This document shows, one piece after another, positions 24,661 to 32,488 of a DNA stretch of 48,933 nt (position 1 is its first letter; each line of letters starts with the position of its first letter). The notes below the pieces were generated by a model that saw nothing but the letters and a program-made list of their open reading frames with translations, ran no database searches and had not been told where the DNA came from. The translations under genes were made by a program, and so were the position numbers. The stretch is from an uncultured Verrucomicrobiota bacterium (GTDB lineage: Bacteria > Verrucomicrobiota > Verrucomicrobiia > Opitutales > Seribacteraceae). The stretch is taken from positions 1 to 48,933 of the forward strand of contig CACMZN010000012.1 in NCBI GenBank assembly GCA_902618175.1. The letters run 5' to 3'.

Positions 24661-25653
24661 TTATTTGTGTCTATAAATTTCGTCCATGATTTTCATTACC
24701 CTCAATGCATCATTTGAATTTCCCAGCTCAATCGGACTGCCTTCTTCAACTGCGTCTAAGAAATGCAGTACTTCAGAAGTCCAAGAGGTATCTAGATCGA
24801 AAATTTCTTGCACTTCACTTTCATAGGATGCGCTCGCCGAATGACTCTTGTTTATTTTTACGGTCAATTGTTCATCACCATAAGCACCTGAGCTTGTCTT
24901 AAGTCCGTTTAGTATGACAGAACCTCCCTCCAGAAAGACTTCCAAAGAGAAAATGTACCTCCATTGTGTCATAGTAGAATGAATAGAAGCACAAATGCCA
25001 GTCTTTTTGCTTCGCAAGTTGACGAAAACATTATCCTCAATCCCATCGGCCTTCCAATAAAGGTTTGAGACCATGGATTGAACTTCGTCGAAGCCACCGC
25101 TCAAGTATATCATCAAGTCCAACATGTGGATCCCTTGATCAAGCATAATGCCTCCACCCGCAAATTCGTGTTTCGCTCGCCAACCTTTGAAGAAATCCTC
25201 GTCAACCTCTTTTCCATATCGCCCCCTCATCCATAAGATTTTACCCATCTCCTTACTGTAAACGAGAGTTCTGATTTTTTTAATGCTTTCATGATGTCGA
25301 TGGTTAAAGCCATACATCAAGGTCATGCCGCTGCTTAGTTCGGCTTTTTGAATATCCTCGACTTCGGCAGCAGTGAATGCAGGGGGTTTTTCACAAAAAA
25401 CATGCTTTCCTTTGTTCAAAGCGAGCTTTGTCAATGGTTTGTTTAGATAATTCGGCGTACATACGAAAACCGCCTCAATTTGAGGATCATTAATCATTGT
25501 CTCCGGACTATCTGCGATAGCTATCTCATCTGACACAGATTTGGCAACGGACTTGTCGCATATGCATATAACTCGGCCTTTGTCGCTTGCATTAATGGCT
25601 TCGGCTCGAATTTGACCCATCTTACCGTATCCAATAATGCCTATGTTAATCAC
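24661..25653 (-). CDS. Gfo/Idh/MocA-family NAD(P)-dependent oxidoreductase
   Basis: A 330-residue oxidoreductase of the family that acts on sugars and sugar nucleotides. The N-terminus has the nucleotide-binding IGIIGYGKMGQIRAEAI, then AVFVCTPNYLNKPLTKLALN and the signature VFCEKPPAFTAAEVEDI (E-K-P). The C-terminal domain contains AGGGIMLDQGIHMLDLMIYL, with Asp and His placed as in the family's catalytic site. GTG at 25653 opens the protein exactly at the first strand, 9 bases after the preceding stop, and it is in the same reading frame as the three genes upstream. Its neighbours suggest a role in making or modifying a nucleotide sugar. The substrate is unknown. Confidence 0.9.
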   Translation of the reverse strand: MINIGIIGYGKMGQIRAEAINASDKGRVICICDKSVAKSVSDEIAIADSPETMINDPQIEAVFVCTPNYLNKPLTKLALNKGKHVFCEKPPAFTAAEVEDIQKAELSSGMTLMYGFNHRHHESIKKIRTLVYSKEMGKILWMRGRYGKEVDEDFFKGWRAKHEFAGGGIMLDQGIHMLDLMIYLSGGFDEVQSMVSNLYWKADGIEDNVFVNLRSKKTGICASIHSTMTQWRYIFSLEVFLEGGSVILNGLKTSSGAYGDEQLTVKINKSHSASASYESEVQEIFDLDTSWTSEVLHFLDAVEEGSPIELGNSNDALRVMKIMDEIYRHK

Positions 25654-25662
25654 TTGCGAATG

Positions 25663-26430
25663 TTATCTTTGATTTTTGAGCAAATCGAGAAAGTTACGAA
25701 AATCTTCAGCCGTAGCTTCAAGAAACTCTTGGCAATTGCTTGCAACATGAGGAGAAATTGAAATTCGCTCATTGGGCAAATCAAGCAACTTTCCTTTATA
25801 AGGTTCTTGCCAAAAAACATCTAAGGCTGCAAGCAATCTGCCCGATTCAAGTTCTTGGAAAAGATCTTCTTCGGACACCAATGCCGCTCGCGCGGTATTG
25901 ACCAAAGTAGTACCGTCTCTCATCCAACTCAGTTTTTCTGCATCAAACATATTTCTTGTTGATTCGGTAAGTGGTAGATGCAGAGTGATACATTCCGCAT
26001 GCTGAATCATTGCCTTCAGCTCACTCGGTTTGTTTGAGATAAGATCAAATGATGAGACCCGAACGAAATTTTTAAGCTTTTTCACCACTTTTGCTCCGAT
26101 GTTACCTCTGCCCACAACCAAGACTTGTTTGGTTGAAAGAGAGTTCCGTCCAATTTTTTTCCACGAGTCAAAGTCTCCGACATTCGAATAGAAGGATTTG
26201 AGCACAAGGTGGCATGCGAAATTTGCCGTCTCCTCGTGAATGATTGATGCGGTGGAAGGAGAGGGGAAACCGCAAGAAATTCCTAGTGATGCAGCTTGTT
26301 TCTCAGGAATATTATCCCGTCCGACTCCACACTTGAAGATACCCTTCAGTTTAGGAAATTCTAGTAGATTAATCGGTTTTCCACCAACTAGGAGCACATC
26401 TGCCTGATCGGGCAAAGAGTCAGTTGGCAA
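25663..26430 (-). CDS. D-isomer-specific 2-hydroxyacid dehydrogenase family protein, start uncertain
   Basis: The protein matches NAD-dependent D-2-hydroxyacid dehydrogenases: GIFKCGVGRDNIPEKQA, the NAD-binding LVVGRGNIGAKVVKKLKNF, the catalytic Arg in VNTARAALVSEEDL, Glu in ALDVFWQEP and His in ISISPHVASN. The first usable start, TTG at 26430, gives 255 residues and begins inside the usual first strand. The frame is open upstream to the TAG of the phosphatase gene (26509-26511), with KIHSLTSTLNRLIDDL lying upstream and looking like part of the same domain. No ATG or GTG occurs there; CTG 26442 and several ATT codons do. So the true start may be a rare codon upstream. Catalytic residues are intact; substrate unknown. 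Confidence 0.82.
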   Translation of the reverse strand: MPTDSLPDQADVLLVGGKPINLLEFPKLKGIFKCGVGRDNIPEKQAASLGISCGFPSPSTASIIHEETANFACHLVLKSFYSNVGDFDSWKKIGRNSLSTKQVLVVGRGNIGAKVVKKLKNFVRVSSFDLISNKPSELKAMIQHAECITLHLPLTESTRNMFDAEKLSWMRDGTTLVNTARAALVSEEDLFQELESGRLLAALDVFWQEPYKGKLLDLPNERISISPHVASNCQEFLEATAEDFRNFLDLLKNQR

Positions 26431-26508
26431 ATCATCAATCAGTCTATTTAAAGTAGAAGTTAAAGAATGAATTTTAATGATTAAAAGATTAAATAATTGT
26501 GGAGATAC

Positions 26509-27255
26509 CTAAGCGGTTGCTTTTACATTGAGCACAAAATTTTCAAAATCAGTAAATTTATGTTCGATCGATCCTCCAGCGGCTCTAACTATTGCTAACC
26601 CTGCGGCTACATCCCATAAGCGTATAGATTCTTCTTCATAAATATCAAACTTACCTGATGCAACATATGCTAAGGACAAAGCTGCTGATCCAATCATTCT
26701 TACTTTTTTGTATTTTTTAACTTTTTCGAAAAAACGATCTTTGGCTTTTGAATCTAAATCCATGGCTAGTGGGAAACCGGTGGAATACACAGCTTGATCT
26801 GTATCAATAATTGGGGATGTTTTTAACTGTTTTCCATCGAACGATGCATACATACTCCTTGTATCACCACTAAACATCTCATTTGTGTGAAAGTTAAATA
26901 CTACTCCGATTAAAGGGTTCATTTCATTCCATATTCCAATAGAAACACAGCAGCTTGGGTTACCTTTAAAATAATTAACGGTACCGTCCAAAGGATCAAT
27001 CACCCAAAATGATTTTGCTAAAAGATCAGTCCCTTCTGTGCCAAATTCTTCTCCAAGAACCGGCAAAGATGAGTTTTTTGCTAGTTCGTTACGAATTAGT
27101 TTCTCAACTGTGCTATCAACCCTAAGTTTTAAATCATGTTTTTCATTTGAATCTACCAGCAAGAGAGTCGCATATCTCTTTTTGAGCAGATCACCTGCCA
27201 TGCTTGCAACATGTTTTGCTAAGCCTAACAATTCTTCAGTTTTCAAATCGCTCAA
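26509..27255 (-). CDS. Inositol-monophosphatase-family sugar or nucleotide phosphatase
   Basis: A 248-residue Mg/Li-sensitive phosphatase-family member; relatives act on inositol phosphate, 3'-phosphoadenosine phosphate, histidinol phosphate or fructose bisphosphate. Motifs are LPVLGEEFG (metal-binding Glu), FWVIDPLDGTVNYFKGNP (D87-P-L-D90-G-T) and IRLWDVAAGLAIVRAAGG near residue 215. The start is TTG 27255, or an ATT a few codons earlier; no ATG precedes the domain. It follows the CMP-sugar synthetase gene in the same frame, separated only by its TGA and three codons. In this locus it could remove the 7-phosphate of a heptose bisphosphate, a job done by the unrelated GmhB elsewhere; this is an inference. 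Confidence 0.88.
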   Translation of the reverse strand: MSDLKTEELLGLAKHVASMAGDLLKKRYATLLLVDSNEKHDLKLRVDSTVEKLIRNELAKNSSLPVLGEEFGTEGTDLLAKSFWVIDPLDGTVNYFKGNPSCCVSIGIWNEMNPLIGVVFNFHTNEMFSGDTRSMYASFDGKQLKTSPIIDTDQAVYSTGFPLAMDLDSKAKDRFFEKVKKYKKVRMIGSAALSLAYVASGKFDIYEEESIRLWDVAAGLAIVRAAGGSIEHKFTDFENFVLNVKATA

Positions 27256-27264
27256 ATAAATAAA

Positions 27265-27936
27265 TCATTGAATTAGAGGTAGTAATGCTTCTGCAATAGA
27301 TAAATCCTCCTCATTTTTAATAACATGACCAGCTAAATGATTAACCTCAAAATAACCAATTTTTCCTGCATAAGTAGAGCACTTACCCTCTTGAGATGCT
27401 TCAAGAAAGGTTGATCTTCTCCAGCCAGAAATGCTCCATATTATTCTTTGAACTGGCTTAAGAAGTTGAGAGTTTGTTTTTTCCTTAAAAGTGAAGTTTA
27501 TTGGTTTATTTTGAAAGGCACACTCGATTTGTTCGCTAGTAAAACTAAGTAAAACATCATCACTGGAACTTTTGAATGTTTCCACAAATTCAGAAATTTC
27601 ACTTACAGTTAAAAGAGGTGCAATGCTGTGAACTTGGACAAGTAAGTCACATGGACGAAGTTTCAAAAATTCTTCAATATAATCTTCACTGGTTGCATTG
27701 TTGTTACCTAATTTAGCCGGGCGTTTATGAAAATTTACATCGTTTTGTTCCGCATATTTTTTGAAAGTAATATCTTCGGAATTAACCCATATTTCATCAA
27801 AAACTTTAGCTTTTTTACATTTTTCTACAGCTCTCTCGATTAATGTAACTCCGTGTAACCTTCTTAGGTTCTTTTTGTGCAGGCGTTGACTGCCTATTCG
27901 GACGGGGATCATCCCAATACATTTAGAAATTTTCAA
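27265..27936 (-). CDS. CMP-sugar synthetase (NeuA-like acylneuraminate cytidylyltransferase family)
   Basis: Enzymes of this family transfer CMP to 2-keto sugar acids such as sialic, legionaminic or pseudaminic acid. The 223-residue protein has the nucleotide loop MIPVRIGSQRLHKKNLRRLH, a variant of IPARGGSKRIPKKN, then DEIWVNSEDITFKKYA and LLVQVHSIAPLLTVSEISEF. The usual P-T-S-P reads S-I-A-P, and the loop lacks the second Gly (R-I-G-S in place of R-G-G-S). TTG 27936 is the likely start; ATG at the internal MIPVR would remove the first strand. No nonulosonate synthase (NeuB) is in the window, so the acceptor sugar is open. It heads a same-frame run of four genes. Confidence 0.82.
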   Translation of the reverse strand: MKISKCIGMIPVRIGSQRLHKKNLRRLHGVTLIERAVEKCKKAKVFDEIWVNSEDITFKKYAEQNDVNFHKRPAKLGNNNATSEDYIEEFLKLRPCDLLVQVHSIAPLLTVSEISEFVETFKSSSDDVLLSFTSEQIECAFQNKPINFTFKEKTNSQLLKPVQRIIWSISGWRRSTFLEASQEGKCSTYAGKIGYFEVNHLAGHVIKNEEDLSIAEALLPLIQ

Positions 27937-27990
27937 TTTAATACATCAACACTTCAGCATGAAATTGGTCTCTCAAATCATCACAATTTT

Positions 27991-28665
27991 TCAAGAAGAA
28001 GAGAGTAGGGGGGAGATTGACCAAAATCGTGGGCATTGGAAATGACGCATTATTTTGGGTGAAAGTCTGGCGACATCATTAAAGTGTCTAAGTAAAAGCT
28101 TAACGGAGTGCCTTTGAGAGTATCTCTGGTTTATTGAGTTGTTCACTATTAGAGGGACTTCTTCTCGAAATTGGGGAGGTTCGGAAGCAGCCCGATACTT
28201 ATACGGCCAACATTCTGGAGATGTGCTTACAAAACCTTCCAGGCCAAAGAAAAGAGGAGTAATAATAACTTTGCCCCCGGTTTTTAAAACGCGAGCAGCT
28301 TCTTTCAAAAAATCTAAGTCTGAATCACCTTCAAAATGCTCCCAAGAGTTATGAAGCAATAAAGCATCAAAAGATTCGTCATCAACTGCTAATGAACTGG
28401 CGTTTCCACCAAGAGTTTTGCTCGTCTTGTCGGTTGTGTAATTCCAATCCTGCCGCCAAGCTTCACTTATATCAAAAACATCCCGCAATATTCTCTGCAC
28501 AGGCGCGTTTGCGGCAGTCACAACAATGACTGAGCTACTCTCATTGATTTTCGATAAATTGAAGGTCAAGAAATGTTCGAATTGTTTCCGAGTCCAGTTC
28601 TCTGGAGATTGGTTTGGTGGACCATATTCTTTAAAATAAATTGGAAAATCGGTTTTCGTAATCAA
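27991..28665 (-). CDS. SAM-dependent methyltransferase-like protein, N-terminus in another frame
   Basis: This 224-residue frame is a paralogue of the protein at 33216-34097: both have EYGPPN or EFGPPN near the start and share FDALLLHNSWEHFEG and a following L-K-x-G-G strand. The fold looks like a class I methyltransferase, but the cofactor glycine loop is poorly kept (VIVVTAANAPVQRIL against TVADIACSNSPVHKIL). The frame begins only at TTG 28665. The region that should encode the preceding residues is open in another frame at 28631-28729, and the switch lies at a TTTT run (28645-28648). It is therefore either a frameshifted gene, a programmed +1 site, or a sequence error. The methyl acceptor is unknown. 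Confidence 0.7.
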   Translation of the reverse strand: MITKTDFPIYFKEYGPPNQSPENWTRKQFEHFLTFNLSKINESSSVIVVTAANAPVQRILRDVFDISEAWRQDWNYTTDKTSKTLGGNASSLAVDDESFDALLLHNSWEHFEGDSDLDFLKEAARVLKTGGKVIITPLFFGLEGFVSTSPECWPYKYRAASEPPQFREEVPLIVNNSINQRYSQRHSVKLLLRHFNDVARLSPKIMRHFQCPRFWSISPLLSSS

Positions 28666-28729
28666 ATCTTTTCAGCCAATTATTGAATTCTTGTATAGTA
28701 ATATGTATTTTAAACGAAAGTTCAGGCAA
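28631..28729 (-). pseudogene. Out-of-frame N-terminal segment of the 27991-28665 methyltransferase
   Basis: Read on the minus strand from TTG 28729, this frame gives FKIHITIQEFNNWLKRFDYE followed by NRF. It aligns with the paralogue segment IESINFPINLFNDFLVKVDY ending KKNY just before its GPP motif. The frame then hits TAA (28633-28631), while the +1 frame continues with PIYFKEYGPPN. Removing one T from the TTTT at 28645-28648 would restore one open frame. Confidence 0.6.
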
Positions 28730-28829
28730 TTATCTTCTGTTTCTTAACTTCCCACTCATGATTTGCCTTTGGGGGCGAACCATTTGTTGGGTGCCTTAAT
28801 AAATTTATCGTGATTTCCGAGAACCATTT
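28666..28829 (-). other. Gap after the GT9 gene, partly methyltransferase remnant
   Basis: This is the longest gap in the locus. Its right part reads as a 23-codon frame from the ATG on the minus strand (28827 to about 28757) ending in PNKWFAPKGKS; it may be a gene remnant or chance. Its left part is the out-of-frame N-terminus of the methyltransferase. No terminator or promoter is evident. Confidence 0.4.
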
Positions 28830-30275
28830 TTACTGGGAAATTGCAGGATGGAAAGGGAATACAATCTTTTCTGAATCGACCCCTAAACCTCTAAGTTGAT
28901 GATACATCTCTAGGGGTTGACTACTTGCAAGCAGTATTTCGTCAAATTCTATACAAAAAATTTCTTCAGGAGCCCTAATGGGTTTACCAGCAAAAACGCT
29001 ATTTATTTTTCGAGGATCATTATCAATGGAACAAATTAATTCTTTCTGATCGATGTTATCATCGATGATTTTTTTTGCCGTCGGGCCAGTCCCAAAGATA
29101 ATAATTTTTTTGTCTTTTGCATCTACGGTCATTTCTAAGCCACCATTGGATTCTGTGAAACTTGTGTTTTCTTCAATTTGTTTTGGTTGTGTACTCGCTT
29201 CTGGGCGTATTCCAGTGCTTAGCCTCCAAGCAATAGGGTAATTTTTGGCTTTATTATTCAAATCTAGTATGTGAGGAACATTTTCGTTTCTTAGTATTCG
29301 TAGAAGATACCTAAGTACCGAGTCAGGTTCGATGAAATCCAGGCAAAGATTCTCATTATGATGACAGCGCCATTCGCAATCGTAGCAATCCATGCCATGA
29401 TGAATTACAAACTGATTATCTTTTTTCGGCCATGGGAAAAATCGATGAAAAGTTCCGCCTCCCAGAATGATTAATACTTTCGAAGCACAAAGAGATGCCG
29501 CATGCGCTAAGCCGGTGTCATTTGCAATTACGCAGGCTAACTTACTGAATTCACTAATTGTTTGCTCAAGATTCAGTTGCCCGACAAAAGATTTTATTGA
29601 TTTAACTTTCTCGCATAACCGGTTTGCAAAGGTTAAATCGTGCTTTGAGCCAAATAAAACTGGTTGTAAGCCTTCTTCTACTATTCCTTCGAGTAGATGT
29701 AACCAGTGGAGGTATGACCATCGTGAAGATGCTCCGCTCAGACATATTCCAATATGATTCTTTGATTCCGTTGAATGCCTTGAGGATGTGAGATCTCTAA
29801 TGTCAAGCCGAGGTGTAGAATCTAGGGAACAGGACAACGCATGCTGACAGAATATTTGTAAATATAGAATTTCTGGGATCAAAGACTCAGAACCCTGCAT
29901 GTGTTTCCAATCTTTGCTCGCATTTTGAGCCTCTTTATGAGTTAAATTTGTCGGGTATTGCCAACAGCAAAACTTTTTTTTTGCTGAGACATTATGCATG
30001 ATTTTTAAAACATTCTTCCGGATAAATCTTCTCGGAACAATCGCTATATCATACTGATTCTTTCCACTTATCTCATATATAGTTTCATCGTCAACATGGT
30101 CTCGTTCAGCGAAGAAGATTTTTCTAAGACCAGGAATTCGATTTGCGATAGAGTAATTTTCTTTTCTAGTTACTAAATCCACATTCCCATTAAATTTTGA
30201 TGCTATTGAGGTAAGTAAGCCCGAGAATAATACAATGTCTCCAATCCCATCGTTTTTAATTACGAGGCAACGCAT
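28830..30275 (-). CDS. GT9 (heptosyltransferase-family) glycosyltransferase with C-terminal Rossmann-like module
   Basis: The first 360 residues match GT9 ADP-heptose:LPS heptosyltransferases: LVIKNDGIGDIVLFSGLL at the N-terminus, IGICLSGASSRWSYLHWLHL at the donor domain start, and VIANDTGLAHAASLCASKVL with the D-x-G-x-x-H signature. A further 93 residues (from 389) are not part of GT9: KKIIIFGTGPTAKKIIDDN and SIDNDPRKI, a Rossmann-like module also seen on neighbouring enzymes. ATG 30275 is clear. Its presence with GmhA-like and heptose kinase/nucleotidyltransferase genes supports a heptose-containing glycan. The protein probably acts at the inner face of the inner membrane. Donor identity is inferred from family. 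Confidence 0.88.
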   Translation of the reverse strand: MRCLVIKNDGIGDIVLFSGLLTSIASKFNGNVDLVTRKENYSIANRIPGLRKIFFAERDHVDDETIYEISGKNQYDIAIVPRRFIRKNVLKIMHNVSAKKKFCCWQYPTNLTHKEAQNASKDWKHMQGSESLIPEILYLQIFCQHALSCSLDSTPRLDIRDLTSSRHSTESKNHIGICLSGASSRWSYLHWLHLLEGIVEEGLQPVLFGSKHDLTFANRLCEKVKSIKSFVGQLNLEQTISEFSKLACVIANDTGLAHAASLCASKVLIILGGGTFHRFFPWPKKDNQFVIHHGMDCYDCEWRCHHNENLCLDFIEPDSVLRYLLRILRNENVPHILDLNNKAKNYPIAWRLSTGIRPEASTQPKQIEENTSFTESNGGLEMTVDAKDKKIIIFGTGPTAKKIIDDNIDQKELICSIDNDPRKINSVFAGKPIRAPEEIFCIEFDEILLASSQPLEMYHQLRGLGVDSEKIVFPFHPAISQ

Positions 30276-30330
30276 CAGATAAGGTCGAACAGATTTATAT
30301 TAAGTCGTTTTCTTATATTGGAAAAGATGT

Positions 30331-31152
30331 TTAGATGATTGATTTTTCTAAAACAAATTCAAAACTATATTCGGCAACTGGAAAACTCTCGTGGATAACT
30401 TTTAAACCGCCAATTAATTCCACAGTGTTTTTTAGGTAGTTAAGACTGAACTCTTTGTGAACATGGTGTTTGTTTGGTTCATTTCCATTTACTGCACAGT
30501 GCTCCCTGTATGTTTTTTCATCTGGTAAGAAAAGCACCATTTTACCACCTGGTTTGAGTACACGCGACCATTCGCGAAGTACCTCCTCCGTATCAATAAA
30601 GTCTTCCAGTACATGCGATGAATAAACATAGTCAAGACAATCACCCGCAAACCAATGTAGGTTTGATCCATCACCATGAAGGTGTTGTGGGTGAGATTTG
30701 TAGTGTGCATAGGGATTATGCAAATCGACGCAAATTGCTGAAGGAACAATAGGGTCGCCCCCATATCCCACATCCAAACCATTGCCTTGGCAAAATCGAG
30801 CTAATGAAGATCGACACTTTGATGTTTCTGATTCCCTGGTTCCACTTTGATTGATAATCCTAACTTTCTCATGATCTTTCTGAGGAGGAGCCAATCGCAT
30901 GTACTTGGGAGAAATTCCAATTGACTTAAGCTGACCTACAATCTCGCTAGCATATTCACTCGCAATCACAATTTGGCTAAACGAAAAGTCCTTTAAAGTT
31001 TCTACCGAAATTATAGGAATACCTTGAATTCTGAGTCCATGTTTGTTTGGGTCGTTATCACAGAAAGCAACAATATTTTCTTCACAACCAATTTTGTTAA
31101 AATAATTTTTCCCTCCTTCGGAAGCTCCAAAAATTACAACTTCATTATTCAA
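30331..31152 (-). CDS. N-terminal Rossmann-like module fused to a class I methyltransferase
   Basis: Residues 1-95 form the locus's recurring module: EVVIFGASEGGKNYFNKIG, then AFCDNDPNKHGLRIQG. Residues 110-273 are a class I SAM-dependent methyltransferase: RFCQGNGLDVGYGGDP as the cofactor loop region, DYVYSSHVLEDFIDTEEVL, and WSRVLKPGGKMVLFLPDE, as in the Methyltransf_11 fold. The start is TTG 31152 (an ATT lies three codons earlier); no ATG is in frame. It follows the glycosyltransferase gene by four bases. It is probably a sugar or lipid-linked-oligosaccharide modifier. The role of the module is unknown; it might bind a sugar nucleotide or phosphosugar. Confidence 0.8.
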   Translation of the reverse strand: MNNEVVIFGASEGGKNYFNKIGCEENIVAFCDNDPNKHGLRIQGIPIISVETLKDFSFSQIVIASEYASEIVGQLKSIGISPKYMRLAPPQKDHEKVRIINQSGTRESETSKCRSSLARFCQGNGLDVGYGGDPIVPSAICVDLHNPYAHYKSHPQHLHGDGSNLHWFAGDCLDYVYSSHVLEDFIDTEEVLREWSRVLKPGGKMVLFLPDEKTYREHCAVNGNEPNKHHVHKEFSLNYLKNTVELIGGLKVIHESFPVAEYSFEFVLEKSII

Positions 31153-31156
31153 ACTA

Positions 31157-32488
31157 TTAATTTTTTTTGCTTTTTAGGCTAGATGGAAACTCGTATTTTT
31201 GCAAAGTCACACCAACTTTTGGAGATTCCCCGGGTGCAATGCAAACTTTGTCCCACTGTCCGTTGTATACAAATTCCAGATTCTCGTATCGACGAGTTGA
31301 ACAACTTTTCTTTTTTATGCTAACGGAGTCATCAAAGTCTATTCTAGCGAATGAATTTTGAGTGATTCTAGTCCCTGAAGAGTTATCCGGCTTGCATAAA
31401 TCTTGGTACCGTCTGAATGTATTTTCTTTTTCACGAAAAGGAAAGTGATGAATCGTTATTGCCCGTTGAGATTCAAGAATTTTTTCGGGGCAATTAGCGG
31501 TGTGGAAACCGCTTAATGCTCTGATTGGTGAGGCATTTCGGTCAAACCGATGCAATGGGTGTTTCCAATGATTGAGTGGGCAATGTTTTGCTTTCAACTC
31601 GTTGCAATCAAAAGGTTCTCCAAAAGGCATTAATTTGCCTGGATGGGTACGGGTTTTGTAACAAGGGAGCGAAGTGGGGAAGTGGTTCACAACTTTAGCT
31701 CCCACAACACGGACTTCTTCAGGGAGTTCAGCTAAAAATGCAGCAATTGTTTTATTATCTGGACCTCTTGGGAACTCGTCAGCATCCATCCATAGCCACC
31801 ATGTTTTATTGTTCTTGCTATCGAGTGACACTTTTTCCACCGCGTCATTCATGAGGCGAATCCTTAGCATTTCATAATACTTGTCGGTTTCATAATTCAC
31901 GAATAATTCCGCTCCTGCTTCAAGTGCTTCTTCCTTTGTTTTGTCCGTACTTTGGTTGTCGATGAGGAACACTTTTTGACAACCCTGGTCGAAAGCGTTG
32001 CGTACGCAGGCGTAGATTATATCGTCTTCGTTGCGGGTGCCGATAATTCCGTATAGGGGCACAGGGTGTTTGCTTGGTTTCACTGATGGGGCGGATGATA
32101 CTTGCACCCAAGCATCCGGAATTTGGGATTTATAGGCTTCCTTGAGATTTCCGAATGGTCCACAAGAATGCATATACATTCTTGGTTTTTTAAAGCCACA
32201 CTCAATAATGAGAGCGAGTCTTTGAGTGTCAATCTCATGCTTTCCACTTAAAATCAGGACGGTTTCCGATGAATGATCCACTTTATCCGTTAACACCGAT
32301 ATGATTGCGGAATCATCGCTTCCAGAGTAAGTAATGCATGGAACTTCGTACAATTGCGAGGTATCTGACTGTCCCGCAACGAGAAGATGCTGATTGCAAC
32401 CCAACAAGTTGAGCCCTCGCAGCAAATTGATTAAAGGCGCGTCAAAGGCAAAGACAATGGTTGTTGGCCGAACCACATTATCGAGCAT
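31157..32488 (-). CDS. GT2-like glycosyltransferase with an unrecognised N-terminal domain
   Basis: A 443-residue protein. From about residue 150 it is GT2-like (GT-A fold): PLYGIIGTRNEDDIIYACVR, KVFLIDNQSTDKTKEEALEA, and the D-x-D site in WWLWMDADEFPRG, followed by a His-rich segment. Residues 1-140 are a separate alpha/beta domain (TTIVFAFDAPLINLLRGLNL, then ETVLILSGKHEIDTQRLALI) that I do not recognise. ATG 32488 overlaps the stop of the DUF115 gene by 11 bases (ATGCTCGATAA), which supports this start; a longer in-frame start at 32743 lies entirely inside that gene. It is a glycosyltransferase of unknown linkage. Confidence 0.82.
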   Translation of the reverse strand: MLDNVVRPTTIVFAFDAPLINLLRGLNLLGCNQHLLVAGQSDTSQLYEVPCITYSGSDDSAIISVLTDKVDHSSETVLILSGKHEIDTQRLALIIECGFKKPRMYMHSCGPFGNLKEAYKSQIPDAWVQVSSAPSVKPSKHPVPLYGIIGTRNEDDIIYACVRNAFDQGCQKVFLIDNQSTDKTKEEALEAGAELFVNYETDKYYEMLRIRLMNDAVEKVSLDSKNNKTWWLWMDADEFPRGPDNKTIAAFLAELPEEVRVVGAKVVNHFPTSLPCYKTRTHPGKLMPFGEPFDCNELKAKHCPLNHWKHPLHRFDRNASPIRALSGFHTANCPEKILESQRAITIHHFPFREKENTFRRYQDLCKPDNSSGTRITQNSFARIDFDDSVSIKKKSCSTRRYENLEFVYNGQWDKVCIAPGESPKVGVTLQKYEFPSSLKSKKN

